A DNA stretch of 64,000 nucleotides from Paenibacillus_V sp046244365 (GCF_046244365.1 NZ_CP176395.1:1116001-1180000), one strand, 5' to 3'; shown: positions 1-8,236, counted from the stretch's first letter. The notes: generated by a model not told the origin, from the sequence alone. A program made the numbers and translations.

Positions 1-732
1 TATGTCGGATGGGACAATTTCAATCAAGCGTTTTTCGTAGATACCAGCTTTAACCGGGCTTTAGTGGAAGCGATCACCAAAATGCTGCTGAACGTGCCGC
101 TTATTATTTTTTTCAGCTTGTTTACGGCGACGCTGCTCTCTCAAAAATTCAAGGGAAGGATGATCGCCCGTTCCATCATCTTCCTTCCCGTCGTCATGGC
201 ATCGGGGATCATTGCCGGTCTGGACGGTACCAATTTATTGGCTAATATGATGGGCGGAGCCGCTACGGAAGCGGAAGGCAACTATACCGGGCTCAGCGGC
301 TTCGATGTGATCCCGTTTCTGCTGGATGCCGGCATAAGCAGATCCGTCGTCATGTATTTCGCCGAGGCGATCAATCGGATTTATCAAATCGTGACTTCTT
401 CCGGCGTGCAAATTTTAATTTTTCTTGCCGGAATCCAGTCCATTTCTCCATCCTTATATGAAGCTTCGAAGATGGAGGGAGCGACCGGCTACGAATCGTT
501 CTGGAAAATTACGTTTCCGATGATGACCCCGCTCATTTTGACAAATACCGTTTATTCGATCGTCGATTCCTTCTATAAGAACAACGTCACGAATTATATC
601 AAAAATATGGCGTTCGGTACTTTGAATTTCGGATTAAGCTCGGCGATGTCATGGGCGTACTTTGTCTTGATCTCCATCATCCTGCTGATCTCGACCTACC
701 TCATTTCCAAAAGGGTGTTCTACTATGATTAA
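1..732 (+). CDS. Sugar ABC transporter permease, LplB/UgpA type (5' end outside window)
   Basis: C-terminal 243 residues of an inner-membrane permease of a carbohydrate-uptake (CUT1) ABC transporter; the start lies before base 1 and the frame is open from base 1. Several hydrophobic segments are visible. The cytoplasmic EAA loop that docks the ATPase is present as YEASKMEGAT near residue 153 of the fragment, followed by the usual I-x-FP. The stop is 15 bases before the next permease, so the two form a heteromeric pore. A glycine-rich polar stretch around residues 82-100 of the fragment is longer than usual for this family. The solute-binding protein is presumably upstream, outside the window. 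Confidence 0.9.
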   Translation, partial: YVGWDNFNQAFFVDTSFNRALVEAITKMLLNVPLIIFFSLFTATLLSQKFKGRMIARSIIFLPVVMASGIIAGLDGTNLLANMMGGAATEAEGNYTGLSGFDVIPFLLDAGISRSVVMYFAEAINRIYQIVTSSGVQILIFLAGIQSISPSLYEASKMEGATGYESFWKITFPMMTPLILTNTVYSIVDSFYKNNVTNYIKNMAFGTLNFGLSSAMSWAYFVLISIILLISTYLISKRVFYYD

Positions 733-747
733 GGCGGGGGGATTCGA

Positions 748-1728
748 ATGAAAGCGGCAATGAACAACCGTGCGGGCGCAGCTGCCGCCGCCGTCGTCAA
801 ATGGAACGGCGTGCATCGTCCTGTCGATAAAGTCAAGCACTGGTTATGGATCATTTCACGATTCATTCTGCTATTCGGCATTTGTTTCATCATCATCTAT
901 CCGATCCTGACGAAATTGTCGCTTGCCTTCAGAAGCAGGGAGGATCTGTTCGATGCGACCATCGTATGGATTCCAAGACACTTTACGCTCGACAATATTT
1001 TCAAGTCGATGGAGCTGCTGAATTACTTCAAGGCCTTGAAGAACACGTTCATACTCAGCGCCGGAACCTCCATCCTGCAAGTCGTCTCCTGTGCGCTTGC
1101 CGGTTACGGATTTGCGAGATTGAAATTTAGGGGCAGCGGCATCTTGTTTGCGCTTGTCGTATTCACGATCGTCATTCCTCCGCAAACGATCATGATTCCT
1201 ACTTACCTGCATTTTCGATTTTTCGACGTATTCGGCTTGGTTCATTTATTCACCGGCAAACCCGGCGTGAACCTGCTGGAAACCTTCTGGCCGTTTTTTA
1301 TATCGTCGGCGACGGCGATGGGGATGAAGAACGGGTTGTACATCTTTATATTCCGGCAATTTTTCCGCGGACTGCCGAAGGAGCTTGAGGATGCTGCGTA
1401 CGTGGACGGAGCGGGCGTACTGAAAACATTTTACCGGGTCATGCTGCCGAATGCGATCCCTGCGATGGCGACTGTCATTCTGTTCTCCTTCGTCTGGCAG
1501 TGGAACGACGATTATTTCACCAATTTGTATATGGCCAATTCCGTGACATTGTCAAAAATGCTATATATGCTCACATGGAATCTCCTCAATATCCGGTATG
1601 AATACGCTTATGTGTCATTGCTCATTAACACGGCCACACTACTCGCCATTGCACCTATTTTCCTGCTGTATATGTTCGCGCAAAGATATTTCGTCGAAAG
1701 CATCGAGCGAACGGGTCTTGTAGGATAA
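748..1728 (+). CDS. Sugar ABC transporter permease, MalG/YtcP type
   Basis: Second membrane subunit of the same CUT1 transporter, 326 residues. Hydrophobic helices start near residue 32. The EAA-type loop EDAAYVDGAG near residue 213 is followed by V-M-LP, the ATPase contact. The protein is slightly longer than the usual 275-300 residues because of a hydrophilic N-terminal tail of about 30 residues. A GGGGG ribosome site precedes the ATG. It lies 15 bases after the first permease and 21 bases before an AraC gene, which suggests one operon. The substrate cannot be told from the sequence; a simple oligosaccharide or modified sugar is the family norm. Confidence 0.92.
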   Translation: MKAAMNNRAGAAAAAVVKWNGVHRPVDKVKHWLWIISRFILLFGICFIIIYPILTKLSLAFRSREDLFDATIVWIPRHFTLDNIFKSMELLNYFKALKNTFILSAGTSILQVVSCALAGYGFARLKFRGSGILFALVVFTIVIPPQTIMIPTYLHFRFFDVFGLVHLFTGKPGVNLLETFWPFFISSATAMGMKNGLYIFIFRQFFRGLPKELEDAAYVDGAGVLKTFYRVMLPNAIPAMATVILFSFVWQWNDDYFTNLYMANSVTLSKMLYMLTWNLLNIRYEYAYVSLLINTATLLAIAPIFLLYMFAQRYFVESIERTGLVG

Positions 1729-1749
1729 AAAGGGAAAAGGGTGATCCGC

Positions 1750-2688
1750 ATGATTGCGTTTGTCATCGATAACCATCGGTTGTACTTGGGCGGCAAGCGA
1801 TTCTTCTATTCCGAGCTGGAGCTAAGAAGCAAATTCCCGTGCAAGCTGTACAAGATCGACGAGACGTTCGAGGCGGTTCAGGAAGATCATTCCCACGACT
1901 ATATCCAGATTTGGTATGTCAACAAAGGCGAATTCATTCATTGCATCAATAATCAGAAGTACAAGATGGTAAAGGGAAATTTGTTCGTCATTCCTCCCTT
2001 TGCGATCCATCGCGTCGAATGCTTGCCCGGCAAGGAGCTGGAAATTATCGGCTGCGAGTTTACCCCGAATTTTATCAATGACCGGTACCGGCAATCGCCC
2101 GTTAAGAACGATTTTTTCGATTACGCTTACTTGGAGCAGTTTCTGACGGCGGAGGATAAAGTGAAACCGAAAATCACGCTTACGGGCAGCATCGACCATC
2201 AGGTAAGCCAATTGCTATACGGCATGTTGGAGGAATACACGGCCCGGGATTCTTACTACGAGCTGATGATCAAAGGCAGCCTGCTCAAGCTGCTGTCCGT
2301 CATTATCCGGGCCTACCGCGAAGACGCCGTCAAGGAAATGGGCGATAAAGCGGACAAATACCGGCCGCTCATCAAGGCTGCGATCGATTACATGCATCAG
2401 CACTACGATCAAGAAATCCGGCTGGACCAGATGTGCAAAATAACGATGCTGTCGAAGACGTATTTTTGCGATTTGTTCAAGCATCTCACCGGCAAAACGT
2501 TCAACGACTACTTGATCAACCTGCGCATCAAAAAGTCGACGGAGCTGCTCGTTCAGGCAAACCTGACGATAACGGACGTTTGCTTTCAAGTCGGCTTCAA
2601 CGATTTGACGTATTTCTCCCGCATTTTCAAAAAGCATACGGGCATTTCCCCGTCCTACTACAAGAAATACGCGGCGTCGAGCAGGTAG
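1750..2688 (+). CDS. AraC-family transcriptional regulator with cupin sensor domain
   Basis: About 312 residues. The N-terminal half is an AraC-type cupin (H-D-Y-I-Q-I-W near residue 49, then a beta-rich stretch to about 130). The C-terminal 100 residues carry two helix-turn-helix motifs ending in the typical VGFNDLTYFSRIFKKHTGISP block. I start at ATG 1750, which sits 8 bases from AAAAGGG; the in-frame GTG at 1741 is too close to that site. It follows the second permease directly and is probably the local activator of this transporter, responding to the imported sugar. The ligand is unknown. Confidence 0.9.
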   Translation: MIAFVIDNHRLYLGGKRFFYSELELRSKFPCKLYKIDETFEAVQEDHSHDYIQIWYVNKGEFIHCINNQKYKMVKGNLFVIPPFAIHRVECLPGKELEIIGCEFTPNFINDRYRQSPVKNDFFDYAYLEQFLTAEDKVKPKITLTGSIDHQVSQLLYGMLEEYTARDSYYELMIKGSLLKLLSVIIRAYREDAVKEMGDKADKYRPLIKAAIDYMHQHYDQEIRLDQMCKITMLSKTYFCDLFKHLTGKTFNDYLINLRIKKSTELLVQANLTITDVCFQVGFNDLTYFSRIFKKHTGISPSYYKKYAASSR

Positions 2689-2828
2689 AAGCGCGGGACG
2701 GCTGTCGGTAGGCAAATTTGGACACATCGACAGCAAATGGAGATAATAGGTCAACAATTTTGTCCGATAGTTCAATCATTGCGTTGCCTCCGGCTTTATA
2801 ATCTAAGGAAAAAGCCCTAAGAGCGAGC

Positions 2829-2907
2829 GTTCAAAAAGTCGGCTTATCGGCACCGAGAAGGCAAGCAGAAGGAGAGTACAGGGTAGGCGACTTCTGAGAA
2901 CAACCTC
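2829..2907. repeat. Short fold-back intergenic element (79 bp)
   Basis: The ends are an imperfect inverted pair: GTTCAAAAAGTCG at 2829 and CGACTTCTGAGAACAACCTC ending at 2907. The inner block CACCGAGAAGG resembles GAACCGAGAAGG in the longer element at 4511-4679. I read both as members of one family of non-coding fold-back repeats. This copy occupies most of the leader of the DUF4855 gene and ends 5 bases before its ribosome site, so it could also affect that transcript. Confidence 0.5.
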
Positions 2908-2926
2908 TAAGAAGGAGTAGACGGCG

Positions 2927-4000
2927 TTGTCGAATATCGGCGAATACATGCAAGGATATATGCCGCAAGGCAGCAAACGGGCAGCCGGAGCCAAACACAT
3001 TCTGCTCGTCTATTGCGGTTATTACGAGAAGAAGGGAAGCGGCAAGCTTCCTTGCGGCCAGTGGACGAAAGACACGTTCCGGCCATACGTGGCACATTTG
3101 GATAAATCGGGCGAGCCCGACGACTTCTTCTTCGATACGTTCCTGTTCCTCGCGCTGCGAACGCCGGCCAGTGGCAGCCTCCACCGGTTCTACGAGTGGG
3201 TGATCGACTCGGTCCCCGGCGCGGCGGACGACTGGGGATGGATCATTCGCCGCGTGTTCGAGGAGAACCGGCAGCTGTTCGCCTTGAACGAGGCGGTCGC
3301 GGAAGCGAAGGAGAAACTCGGGCGCCCGGACCATAAAACCAAGGTCCTGATGATGCTCCCGTTCCCGGACAGCCAGAGCGTCCGTTTCGGTATCGGTTCG
3401 CGGGCGGTTCCTTATAGCCTGAAATCGACGGAAAGCCGGAATGCCGCCGTCCGCTGGTATATCGATGCGTTCCTGGAAGCCTTCCGCAAAGCGGACTTGC
3501 AGCATCTTGAGCTGCTCGGCTTTTACTGGATGCAGGAAGATGTCGATCCCGGCATTACCGGCGAGCTGGACAATATACGATTTACGCTTGATTATTTGCA
3601 CGGGCAAGGACTCGTTCTCGGCTGGACGCCTTGGTGGGGAGCGGAGTTTAAAGCGGACGCCGAGCGGTTCGGCTTCGACTTCTCCATTTTGCAGCCGAAC
3701 CATTACACGCAGGAGGAAACCACGTACGAACGGATTCGCGAAGCCGCTCAGCTCGCTGCACAGACGGGCCAAGGCATCGAGGTCGAGCTCGATTCGGCCG
3801 TTCTTTCCAGCCAAAAGCACCGGGAAACGTTCTACCATTACTTGAAAGGCGGCGTTGCGTTCGGCTACATGCGGGAGGCGGTAATGGCCTACTATCAGGA
3901 CGTTCATGCGCTGTATGAGCTGTACCACGAGGGCGGCGAACGCGGCCGGAAGGTGTACGACGATATTTATGCGTTCACGAAGGGGACGTATATCGGCTGA
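2927..4000 (+). CDS. DUF4855 domain protein
   Basis: 357 residues, recognised as a DUF4855 family member from the order of conserved aromatic and acidic stretches (YCGYYEKKG near 29, FFFDTFLFL near 66, FYWMQEDVDPG near 199, GWTPWWGAEF near 224, LQPNHY near 249). The family is common in Paenibacillaceae and Bacteroides next to polysaccharide genes. It looks like a glycosidase-type barrel, but its activity is not established to my knowledge. The start is TTG 2927, 9 bases after AAGGAG. No signal peptide is seen, so the protein is probably cytoplasmic. It follows the transporter/AraC genes after a 238-base gap and may process the imported glycan; that role is inference. Confidence 0.8.
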   Translation: MSNIGEYMQGYMPQGSKRAAGAKHILLVYCGYYEKKGSGKLPCGQWTKDTFRPYVAHLDKSGEPDDFFFDTFLFLALRTPASGSLHRFYEWVIDSVPGAADDWGWIIRRVFEENRQLFALNEAVAEAKEKLGRPDHKTKVLMMLPFPDSQSVRFGIGSRAVPYSLKSTESRNAAVRWYIDAFLEAFRKADLQHLELLGFYWMQEDVDPGITGELDNIRFTLDYLHGQGLVLGWTPWWGAEFKADAERFGFDFSILQPNHYTQEETTYERIREAAQLAAQTGQGIEVELDSAVLSSQKHRETFYHYLKGGVAFGYMREAVMAYYQDVHALYELYHEGGERGRKVYDDIYAFTKGTYIG

Positions 4001-4290
4001 GAGAAAGGCAAGTTGACGCGGCTGCAGAAAGCGTCCGGTTACGGAAGCAGGCGGCGTCAAGCCGCTGAACGCGAACTCAATTCGACTGCAAGAGCTTCAA
4101 CAGTCGTGGTACGCGAATGGGAGCAGGGGTGTCCAGTCTGGGAATGAGATGGAGGCTGTCTCGAAAGCCATGAAAATGGCGGAGGGATTGCCTCTTCGCA
4201 TTAGTAAGCCAACCGGAGATTTTTTGGTTGGCCTTCTTTACGATTCGTGTATCCTGTTTGCTGCCAAAAAATATGCTCTTCTCGGATGAA
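4001..4290. other. Non-coding spacer after the DUF4855 gene
   Basis: No credible gene. A hairpin at 4206-4235 (AAGCCAACC paired with GGTTGGCCTT, then CTTT) could end transcription from the DUF4855 gene. A short open frame at 4228-4413 runs into the repeat described next and has no family resemblance, so I do not call it. Confidence 0.5.
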
Positions 4291-4478
4291 GCAACTGGAA
4301 AAACTCCATTTATTATGGCCAGTTTGATCTGCAGCTTGGAGTTAAATGGATTTTCTCCATCTTATTCCGCATGTTACTTACACAAATGGGAGAATTCTCA
4401 GAATGAACGGTAAGTTTTCCAGTTAGATGACGTTACGAAGCCCGTAGGAACAATAATTAACAGCATGTTTTCCAGTTA
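4291..4478. repeat. About 187-bp intergenic repeat, copy A
   Basis: The block begins GCAACTGGAAAAACTCCAT and ends ACAGCATGTTTTCCAGTTA, so its ends are inverted copies of each other. A third TTTTCCAGTTAG block lies inside near 4413-4424. Copies B (33356-33543) and C (49915-50100) share these end motifs and almost the same length (188 and 186 bp). The interior is AT-rich compared with neighbouring genes and contains no gene. Confidence 0.75.
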
Positions 4479-4510
4479 AAAGATCATGCGAATACGCACG
4501 AATAGTGTGT

Positions 4511-4679
4511 GTTTAAAAAGGCCACTTTTCAGAACCGAGAAGGTTGGATGAATCCGAGGAACGAGGACACGGAGCGTAGGCAAAACCTACGTGAGTACCG
4601 CAGTTACCGGATGAATTCAAGATTCGATGTCGAATAACCCACCTGTTCTGCTTCGTTATCAAAAGGGGGCTTTTTAAAC
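4511..4679. repeat. Fold-back intergenic element with 19-bp terminal inverted repeats
   Basis: 169 bp flanked by GTTTAAAAAGGCCACTTTT (4511-4529) and AAAAGGGGGCTTTTTAAAC (4661-4679), which pair at 17 of 19 positions. There is no coding sequence inside. A second partial copy follows: CGAATAGTGTGTGTTT at 4499-4514 recurs at 4685-4700, and CAGAACCGAGAAGGTTGGA at 4530-4548 recurs at 4701-4719, with the intervening arm missing. The design is that of a small non-autonomous element or structured-RNA repeat. Confidence 0.65.
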
Positions 4680-4684
4680 AACCT

Positions 4685-4719
4685 CGAATAGTGTGTGTTT
4701 CAGAACCGAGAAGGTTGGA
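4685..4719. repeat. Partial second copy of the fold-back element's left end
   Basis: Repeats the left flank (CGAATAGTGTGTGTTT) and the inner 19-mer of the element at 4511-4679, but lacks the 15 bases between them. This gives a direct partial duplication that brackets the element. Confidence 0.6.
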
Positions 4720-4793
4720 CGTATCCGAATAAATCCCCCACAGCTACGAACGTTGGTAAGCCGCGAATGTGCAGCTGCGGTACGCATGCAAAG

Positions 4794-4832
4794 AGCCTCC
4801 GAATCCACAGCTGGTGGAGTCGGAGGCTCTTA
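4794..4832 (-). terminator. Hairpin terminator of the 4853-5215 gene
   Basis: AGAGCCTCCGA and TCGGAGGCTCT form a stem with a loop of about 17 bases, 21 bases beyond the stop codon on the minus strand. The T-run is short on both sides, so strength is uncertain. Confidence 0.6.
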
Positions 4833-4852
4833 GTCTTTGAGAGCGGCGACGG

Positions 4853-5215
4853 TCAGTCGCAAATGAATTTGCTTTCGACATCCGATTCAAAATGAATGAG
4901 ATCCAGTTTCTCGCCCGTGTCCAGATAGATGTCGGATTGAATGGACGTCACTTCAAAGCCCGTGATGTCGGTCAGCTTCTGCTTCAGCAGCCCGTGCAGC
5001 CGGTCGCGATCCGTTTCGAGCGCATGAGGGTGGCCGTCTTCGCCGTATACGGGGAGCGCCATAGGGGATTGCCCGGTTTCGTCGCCGTCGATGCGCATGA
5101 TCACGATATGATTGCGCACGATGCGGACGTCCATGTCGCTTACCTGCAGGCCGGATACTTCCAAGTGGCATTGCAGATAGGCAGCCTCGATTTGATTGCG
5201 CAGTTCGTTCATCAT
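4853..5215 (-). CDS. Uncharacterised 120-aa protein under c-di-AMP riboswitch control
   Basis: 120 residues, cytoplasmic, with no signal peptide or membrane segment. It has a helical N-terminus, a central beta-strand (VRIVRNHIVIMRIDGDETG), and an amphipathic helix leading into TDITGFEVTSIQSDIYLDTG. That last pattern and the length recall the DUF2294/MpsC family, but the GRGP motif I would expect in that family is absent, so this is only a hint. AAGGAG lies 9 bases before the start; a second ATG follows immediately. The only recognisable control is the riboswitch plus terminator upstream (5258-5503). No other gene shares the transcript, so this protein is the direct output of c-di-AMP sensing here. 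Confidence 0.8.
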   Translation of the reverse strand: MMNELRNQIEAAYLQCHLEVSGLQVSDMDVRIVRNHIVIMRIDGDETGQSPMALPVYGEDGHPHALETDRDRLHGLLKQKLTDITGFEVTSIQSDIYLDTGEKLDLIHFESDVESKFICD

Positions 5216-5257
5216 AATGCTTCTCTCCTTTTTGATGAAAGTTGGTCTAAAATGAAT

Positions 5258-5306
5258 GCAAAAAAGAAGCCTAAAGAGCAGAGAAACTCTGCTCCGGCTT
5301 CTACGA
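5258..5306 (-). terminator. Riboswitch expression-platform terminator
   Basis: On the minus strand a long hairpin (AGAAGCC..AGCAGAG, TTT loop, CTCTGCT..GGCTTCT) is followed by TTTTTT. It sits between the c-di-AMP aptamer and the start of the gene ending at 4853, so it is the likely ligand-controlled off-switch. Confidence 0.9.
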
Positions 5307-5338
5307 TTAGCGAAATAAGCGGTAGAGGCGCGAGTAGC

Positions 5339-5503
5339 GGTTCTCTCTCAAAGCGCTTACGAGGTTAGCTGTCGGATTCGGGCTTGAGAGTGCCCTACCC
5401 GAGCATACGAGGTATGCTCAAGATTCACCCCATGAAACCGGATTTGCGAACCGGCTTCGAATGGTTCCCCCGCTTCCCTTTCGGGAACTCAGCGATAGTT
5501 AAA
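5339..5503 (-). ncRNA. c-di-AMP riboswitch (ydaO-yuaA type)
   Basis: Read on the minus strand the aptamer shows the hallmark blocks in order: ATCGCT at the 5' end, GCGGGGGAACCA, GGGGTGAATCT, GTAGGGC, AAGCCCGAATCCGACAGC, then CTAACCTCGTAAGCG at the 3' end. This is the conserved core of the ydaO class, which binds cyclic di-AMP and in most members turns genes off when ligand is bound. A strong terminator follows. Class usage elsewhere is cell-wall hydrolases, osmolyte and potassium transport; here the sole downstream gene is an uncharacterised 120-aa protein. Confidence 0.95.
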
Positions 5504-5523
5504 TCATGAAACTATTTAATCCT

Positions 5524-5552
5524 ATAATACCGTGATTAGTCGGCAAAGTAAA
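5524..5552 (-). promoter_or_regulatory. Sigma-A-type promoter of the riboswitch transcript
   Basis: On the minus strand TTTACT (plus-strand 5547-5552) and TATTAT (5524-5529) are separated by 17 bases and lie about 20-25 bases before the aptamer. Confidence 0.65.
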
Positions 5553-6003
5553 ATGAAAAAATTATACTTTCGTTTCCGTGCGCCGGGTCTAACATCCACG
5601 TCGAACGCTTCGCCATATATTTTGCGGGGACCACACCGGGGGTTCGCCTGCAGCTGCTGCGGAACGTCAGTGCCTTATTTCGGTTAGTTAGCGAGTAGAT
5701 AGGCATTTCGCGGAACGAGGTGCCTTATTCACGGTAATATCGGCGATGTAGAGCGAATTACGGCCGAATAACGAACTGTCGTTCCGCGGCGTATCGCATT
5801 CAAGGGACTTGCTGCAAAATAGCGCATCTACGATCCGCTTAAACAGGAAACCGAGAGGATGTAATCACCGCGCTGGAGTCTTGAGGCCGGAACGAACGTA
5901 ACCGATTAAACTGCATATCCGTTTCTCCTTGAATGTTCTTGCAAAACGGACTACCATTGATCTTATCGGGATATTTTGTGCGAAGAAAGCGGGAGGATCG
6001 GTC
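5553..6003. other. Non-coding spacer between riboswitch promoter and SDR gene
   Basis: No gene recognised. It holds two copies of a degenerate direct repeat, GCGGAACGTCAGTGCCTTAT at 5659 and GCGGAACGAGGTGCCTTATT at 5710, about 51 bases apart, and an inverted GTTCCGCGG near 5780. Confidence 0.5.
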
Positions 6004-6846
6004 ATGACGATGAACGGAAAAATAGTGATGGTTACCGGAGCGAACTCGGGGATCGGCAAAGCGACTGCGCTGGGCCTTGCCAAGCAAGGGGCCGCGGTTG
6101 TTATGGTAAGCCGCGACCGCGGCCGCGGCGAAGCGGCCCGCAAAGAAGTCGCCGAGCTTAGCGGGAACGGCGATATCGAGCTCCTGACGGCCGACTTTTC
6201 GTCCTTGGAGGACGTGCGGGAGCTGGCTCGGAAATTCCGGGAACGCTTCGGCAAGCTGCATGTACTGGTCAACAATGCGGGCGGCATGTTCTCGAAGCGC
6301 GAAAGCAGCAAGGACGGCTTTGAGATGACGTTCGCCGTCAATTACTTGGCGCCGTTCCTGCTCACCCACTCGCTGCTGGACACGCTCAAAGCGAGCGCGC
6401 CGTCCCGTATCGTGAACGTGGCCTCGCAGGTGCAGGCCAAAACGATCAACGCCGATACGGCGCTGAATCCGCCCGCCTATAAGGCGTTCGCCGCCTACGG
6501 CGAGGCCAAGCTTGCCGTCATCATGATGACGTATACGCTTGCCAAGAGGCTGCAAGGCTCTGCGGTAACGATTAACGCGCTCCACCCGGGAGCGGTTTAC
6601 ACGCCGCAATCGGCCAAGTTCGCGCCGGCCCCGCTGCGTCCTCTCATGCGTTTGTTTATGAAGACGCCGGAACAGGGGGCGCAGACGTCTTTGTTTCTCG
6701 CTTCGTCGCCGGAAATGGAAGGCCGGACCGGGAAGTATTACAAAGATTTGCAGATCAAGCAGACGGGAGCCGCTTCCTACGATATCGCCCTGCAGGAGCG
6801 GCTGTACGCCAAAAGCCTCGAATGGACCGGCGCAGAGCGGCCGTAA
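6004..6846 (+). CDS. Short-chain dehydrogenase/reductase (retinol-dehydrogenase-like)
   Basis: 280 residues. NAD(P)-binding Rossmann motif TGANSGIG at 11-18, NNAGG at 90-94, and catalytic Ser141, Tyr165 and Lys169 (YGEAK). This is a cytosolic oxidoreductase of the extended retinol/protochlorophyllide-type SDR group; the substrate is unknown. I start at ATG 6004, 8 bases from GGGAGG; the open frame extends to 5929 but that extension is not SDR-like. The gene appears monocistronic and ends in the shared terminator at 6928-6980. Confidence 0.9.
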   Translation: MTMNGKIVMVTGANSGIGKATALGLAKQGAAVVMVSRDRGRGEAARKEVAELSGNGDIELLTADFSSLEDVRELARKFRERFGKLHVLVNNAGGMFSKRESSKDGFEMTFAVNYLAPFLLTHSLLDTLKASAPSRIVNVASQVQAKTINADTALNPPAYKAFAAYGEAKLAVIMMTYTLAKRLQGSAVTINALHPGAVYTPQSAKFAPAPLRPLMRLFMKTPEQGAQTSLFLASSPEMEGRTGKYYKDLQIKQTGAASYDIALQERLYAKSLEWTGAERP

Positions 6847-6927
6847 CTCTTTATTGCCTGAAGAGGCTTCGCTCCCGAATGGCGGCAGGCGAGCTGATCC
6901 ACGAATTCACACGTCGCGACGGGTACA

Positions 6928-6980
6928 GAAAAGGGCTATCCAAGATGCTCCGGGAAGGAGACTTGGATAGCCCTTTTCTT
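6928..6980. terminator. Bidirectional terminator between SDR and thioesterase genes
   Basis: AGAAAAGGGCTATCCAAG pairs with CTTGGATAGCCCTTTTCTT across a loop of about 16 bases. A-runs and T-runs on both arms suit both converging genes. Confidence 0.9.
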
Positions 6981-6988
6981 GCTTACGC

Positions 6989-7501
6989 TTATTCCCAAGG
7001 GAAGTTCATGATCAAGTGGTCGGAAAACTTCTTGCTTTCCTCCCGCCGGTATTTCCGCATTTCCGCCCGCTGCTTCGCGGATTCGTGGAGCATGATTTCT
7101 TCGTTCGTCTCTGGAACGACCTGGGGAATGGGCGCCGGCTTTTTATTCTCATCGAGCGCGACGAAGGTCAGGAATGAAGTGGCGGCAATGTCGCGCTTCC
7201 CGCTTCTTAAATCCTCCGTAATGACCTTGACGAACACCTCCATCGAGCTTTTGCCCGTCCAAGTGACGAACGATTCCAAGCATACCGAATCCGTCGGACG
7301 GATCGGGGACAAGAAGTCGACGGAGTCCGTCGAAGCGGTAACGACCGAGCAGCGGCTATGCTTGCAAGCGGAGATGGATGCGATATCGTCGATATACGAC
7401 ATCAGTTTTCCGCCGAACAGCGTGTTGTGATTGTTGACGTCCGTCGGAAAGATGCGCGACGTTTTGTAGGTTCTCGATTCTTTGACGTATCTGGTTTCCA
7501 T
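6989..7501 (-). CDS. Acyl-CoA thioesterase, hot-dog fold (YkhA-like)
   Basis: 170 residues forming one hot-dog domain with the family block RIFPTDVNNHNTLFGGKLMSYID near residue 13: the N-H-N-T-x-F-G-G-x-L stretch carries the catalytic Asn/Asp region of YciA/YkhA/BACH-type thioesterases. It hydrolyses medium- or long-chain acyl-CoA in the cytosol. I start at ATG 7501 behind AAAGGGG; the 24 residues in front are not conserved-looking. The last 40 residues are charged and helical. It lies 84 bases downstream of the rhomboid gene on the same strand. Confidence 0.92.
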   Translation of the reverse strand: METRYVKESRTYKTSRIFPTDVNNHNTLFGGKLMSYIDDIASISACKHSRCSVVTASTDSVDFLSPIRPTDSVCLESFVTWTGKSSMEVFVKVITEDLRSGKRDIAATSFLTFVALDENKKPAPIPQVVPETNEEIMLHESAKQRAEMRKYRREESKKFSDHLIMNFPWE

Positions 7502-7585
7502 GTTTGTGCGACCCCTTTTGTCTTGAAATATACGTTTATGTGGTGGATGCTTTGTAAACGGCGTGAGCTGCAAAGGAAACCGGTT

Positions 7586-8236
7586 TTATTCTTGGGCGTG
7601 CTCTCCGGGCTCTTGGCGTTCGATCCGGTTCCGGTATCTGCGTTTGATGGACAGCGCGATCAGCGCAATCGTAATAAACCCGCCCGCGAATCCGCCGAAA
7701 TGGGCGTACAGATCGATGTTCGGCACGATAACCGAATACAGGAAGCCGATCACGATAATCGTAACGATCGTCTGCTTCGTCTGCTTGTCGATGATGTCTC
7801 TGCGGAAAATCGCCAAGTACAAGTAAGCGGCGTAGATGCCGTAGATCGCGCCTGACGCGCCCGCCGAGACGAAATAATCCGGGTGCAGCCACATGCTGGC
7901 AATATTGCCAGCAATCCCGCTGATCAGATAAAAAAGGACGTACCGCCATCTGCCCAGCATGATCTCAAGCGGAGGCGCAAACACGTAAAGCGTAAAGCTG
8001 TTGAACAGCAGGTGCGAAAAGCCAATATGCAGGAATATGGCCGACACGTACCGCCAAGGCTCCGTCGTCACACCCGGCAGCTCGAACAGAGCGCCGAACC
8101 GGAGAAGCGTTTCCGTGTCGCGGGAGGAGCCGTACCACTCCATGAGCCCCATGAGAATTAGATGAATGACGATTAAAGCGGTCGTAACCGGATACAGCCG
8201 GATATATTGCTTTAAGCTTTCCGTTCTGGCGAACAT
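7586..8236 (-). CDS. Rhomboid-family intramembrane serine protease
   Basis: 216 residues with six hydrophobic segments. Catalytic dyad: Ser128 in SAGASGAIYG and His179 in AHFGGFAGG. The early H-I-G-F-S-H-L-L-F-N block (residues 70-79) is the usual TM2 motif with supporting His and Asn. It cleaves membrane-anchored substrates within the bilayer. AAAGGAGGG precedes the ATG. The short basic C-terminal tail is cytoplasmic. It is divergent from the YesM kinase gene by 243 bases. Confidence 0.95.
   Translation of the reverse strand: MFARTESLKQYIRLYPVTTALIVIHLILMGLMEWYGSSRDTETLLRFGALFELPGVTTEPWRYVSAIFLHIGFSHLLFNSFTLYVFAPPLEIMLGRWRYVLFYLISGIAGNIASMWLHPDYFVSAGASGAIYGIYAAYLYLAIFRRDIIDKQTKQTIVTIIVIGFLYSVIVPNIDLYAHFGGFAGGFITIALIALSIKRRYRNRIERQEPGEHAQE

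Noticed and set aside
4228..4413. 61-codon open frame in the spacer after the DUF4855 gene
   Set aside because: It overlaps repeat copy A, has no ribosome site or family resemblance, and its frame is not kept in copies B and C.
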